A stretch of DNA of 13,736 bases from Bacteroidota bacterium (GTDB taxonomy: Bacteria > Bacteroidota > Bacteroidia > Flavobacteriales > Flavobacteriaceae): NCBI GenBank assembly GCA_004356305.1, contig SMXJ01000081.1, forward strand, positions 1-13,736, read 5' to 3'. The notes beneath the pieces are model-generated. The model had not been told where the DNA came from, ran no database searches, and saw nothing but the letters and a program-made list of their open reading frames with translations. Within the stretch, counting starts at the first letter, position 1. Each line of letters begins with the position of its first letter. The translations under genes were made by a program, and so were the position numbers. This document shows, one piece after another, positions 13,021-13,736 of this stretch.

Positions 13021-13736
13021 GCTATTTTCTGAATAGCTGCCGCTATCCTCTTAACGGTTTCGTCTCTTCCAAGAACGGCTGCGATCTCAAAAACATCCGG
13101 GCCTGTCATTTCACCCACCAAAGCGAGGCGTAAGGGCATCATTACTTTGCCAAAGCCGATTTCCTGTGAAGTGATCCATTCTTTTATTGTTGAAGAAATG
13201 GCCTCTACTGAAAAATCTTCGGTATCGTTCAAAAGATCTATTAGCTGCTGAAGGATCCGTGGCGTGTCTTCTTTAAAGGCTTTTTTTGAAGCCTTTTCGT
13301 CATAATCTGCCGGGGCCTGAAAGAAAAAACCTCCTTGTTCCCAAAGATCATCCGGGAAGGTGGCGCGTTCTTTAATGAGCGAAACGATTTTCCTTAAATT
13401 CAGCGTGGTTGAAACTCCTTTTAGTTTGAGCACTTCTGAAAACTCTTCGGACAGAACATCCGTATCTACCTGCTGCAAATAGTGGTGTTGGAACCATTTG
13501 GTTTTTTCAGGATCGAATTTAGCGCCGCCTTTATGTACACGATCCAGGCTAAAGGCATCTATAAGCTCATTCAAACTAAAGATCTCCCGCTCGGTTCCCG
13601 GGTTCCATCCTAATAGTGCCAACATATTTACGACAGATTCAGGTAAATATCCTTCTTCTCTATACCCGGAAAAAGTATCACCATCGGCGCCCTTCCATTC
13701 CAAGGGAAAGACAGGAAACCCTCCGGCTTCTCCGTC
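13017..13736 (-). CDS. gltX: Glutamyl-tRNA synthetase, C-terminal part (partial)
   Basis: The minus-strand frame is open to the right edge of the window, giving 239 residues of the C-terminal part of GltX, which charges tRNA-Glu with glutamate. The fragment begins DGEAGGFPVFPLEWKG, the sequence that follows the KLSKRD signature in Bacteroidota GltX, so the catalytic HIGH and KMSKS motifs lie just outside. The anticodon-binding domain is recognisable: SGYREEGYLPESVVNMLALLGWNPG, then DAFSLDRVHKGGAKFDPEKTKWFQHHYL, and near the end KVMMPLRLALVGEMTGPDVFEIAAVLGRDETVKRI, the typical PLRxALxG motif of class I GluRS. A TTG at 13701-13703 is internal and should not be taken as a start. The stop codon overlaps the convergent outer-membrane gene by four bases. 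Confidence 0.95.
   Translation of the reverse strand, partial: DGEAGGFPVFPLEWKGADGDTFSGYREEGYLPESVVNMLALLGWNPGTEREIFSLNELIDAFSLDRVHKGGAKFDPEKTKWFQHHYLQQVDTDVLSEEFSEVLKLKGVSTTLNLRKIVSLIKERATFPDDLWEQGGFFFQAPADYDEKASKKAFKEDTPRILQQLIDLLNDTEDFSVEAISSTIKEWITSQEIGFGKVMMPLRLALVGEMTGPDVFEIAAVLGRDETVKRIAAAIQKIA

Noticed and set aside
13696..13703. TTG at 13701-13703 as the start of gltX
   Set aside because: The frame continues upstream to the window edge with conserved GltX sequence (DGEAGGFPVFP), so the gene is simply cut by the window.

Overview
The window looks like a chromosomal housekeeping segment of a Bacteroidota bacterium, most likely a marine-type Flavobacteriaceae. The signs are moderate to low G+C, no clear Shine-Dalgarno sequences before most starts, TAnnTTTG-type -7 promoter elements, signal peptides ending in xx(A/S)-Q, and flavobacterial families such as the head-GIN/DUF2807 protein, small outer-membrane barrels and an RNase R with an N-terminal helix-turn-helix. 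There is no phage, transposon, CRISPR array or obvious island.

Left part (1-4531): the 3' end of rnpA (RNase P protein) is followed by an S41 C-terminal processing peptidase and a membrane di-iron fatty acid hydroxylase/sterol desaturase-family protein, all on +. Converging on them is a tight minus-strand operon, rpiB - CDF zinc-type exporter - elaA-like acetyltransferase, with gaps of 10 and 1 bp. Its last gene overlaps the hydroxylase gene tail-to-tail by 20 bp.

Middle (4532-9078): a 535-bp very AT-rich gene-free stretch carries several short symmetric elements and near-consensus DnaA boxes. It is followed by a small DUF2007 gene (-) and, divergently, rnr (RNase R). Next comes a head-GIN (DUF2807) gene that looks broken: the signal-peptide start and the GIN body lie in different frames and about 50 residues expected between them are absent. 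A LysE-family membrane transporter and a tRNA-Cys(GCA) on - with its own -7 element and terminator follow.

Right part (9079-13736): folB (dihydroneopterin aldolase, -) and glnS (glutaminyl-tRNA synthetase, +) diverge from a short region with back-to-back promoters. glnS converges on an SPFH/stomatin-like gene (-) at a strong bidirectional terminator. A small outer-membrane beta-barrel gene (+) with a good promoter ends against gltX (glutamyl-tRNA synthetase, -), which runs off the right edge.

The genes are mostly independent core functions: RNA maturation and decay (rnpA, rnr), translation (glnS, gltX, tRNA-Cys), folate and pentose metabolism (folB, rpiB), metal export and envelope maintenance. 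I do not see a convincing new multi-gene system. The points most worth checking are the broken GIN gene and the AT-rich 4532-5066 region.
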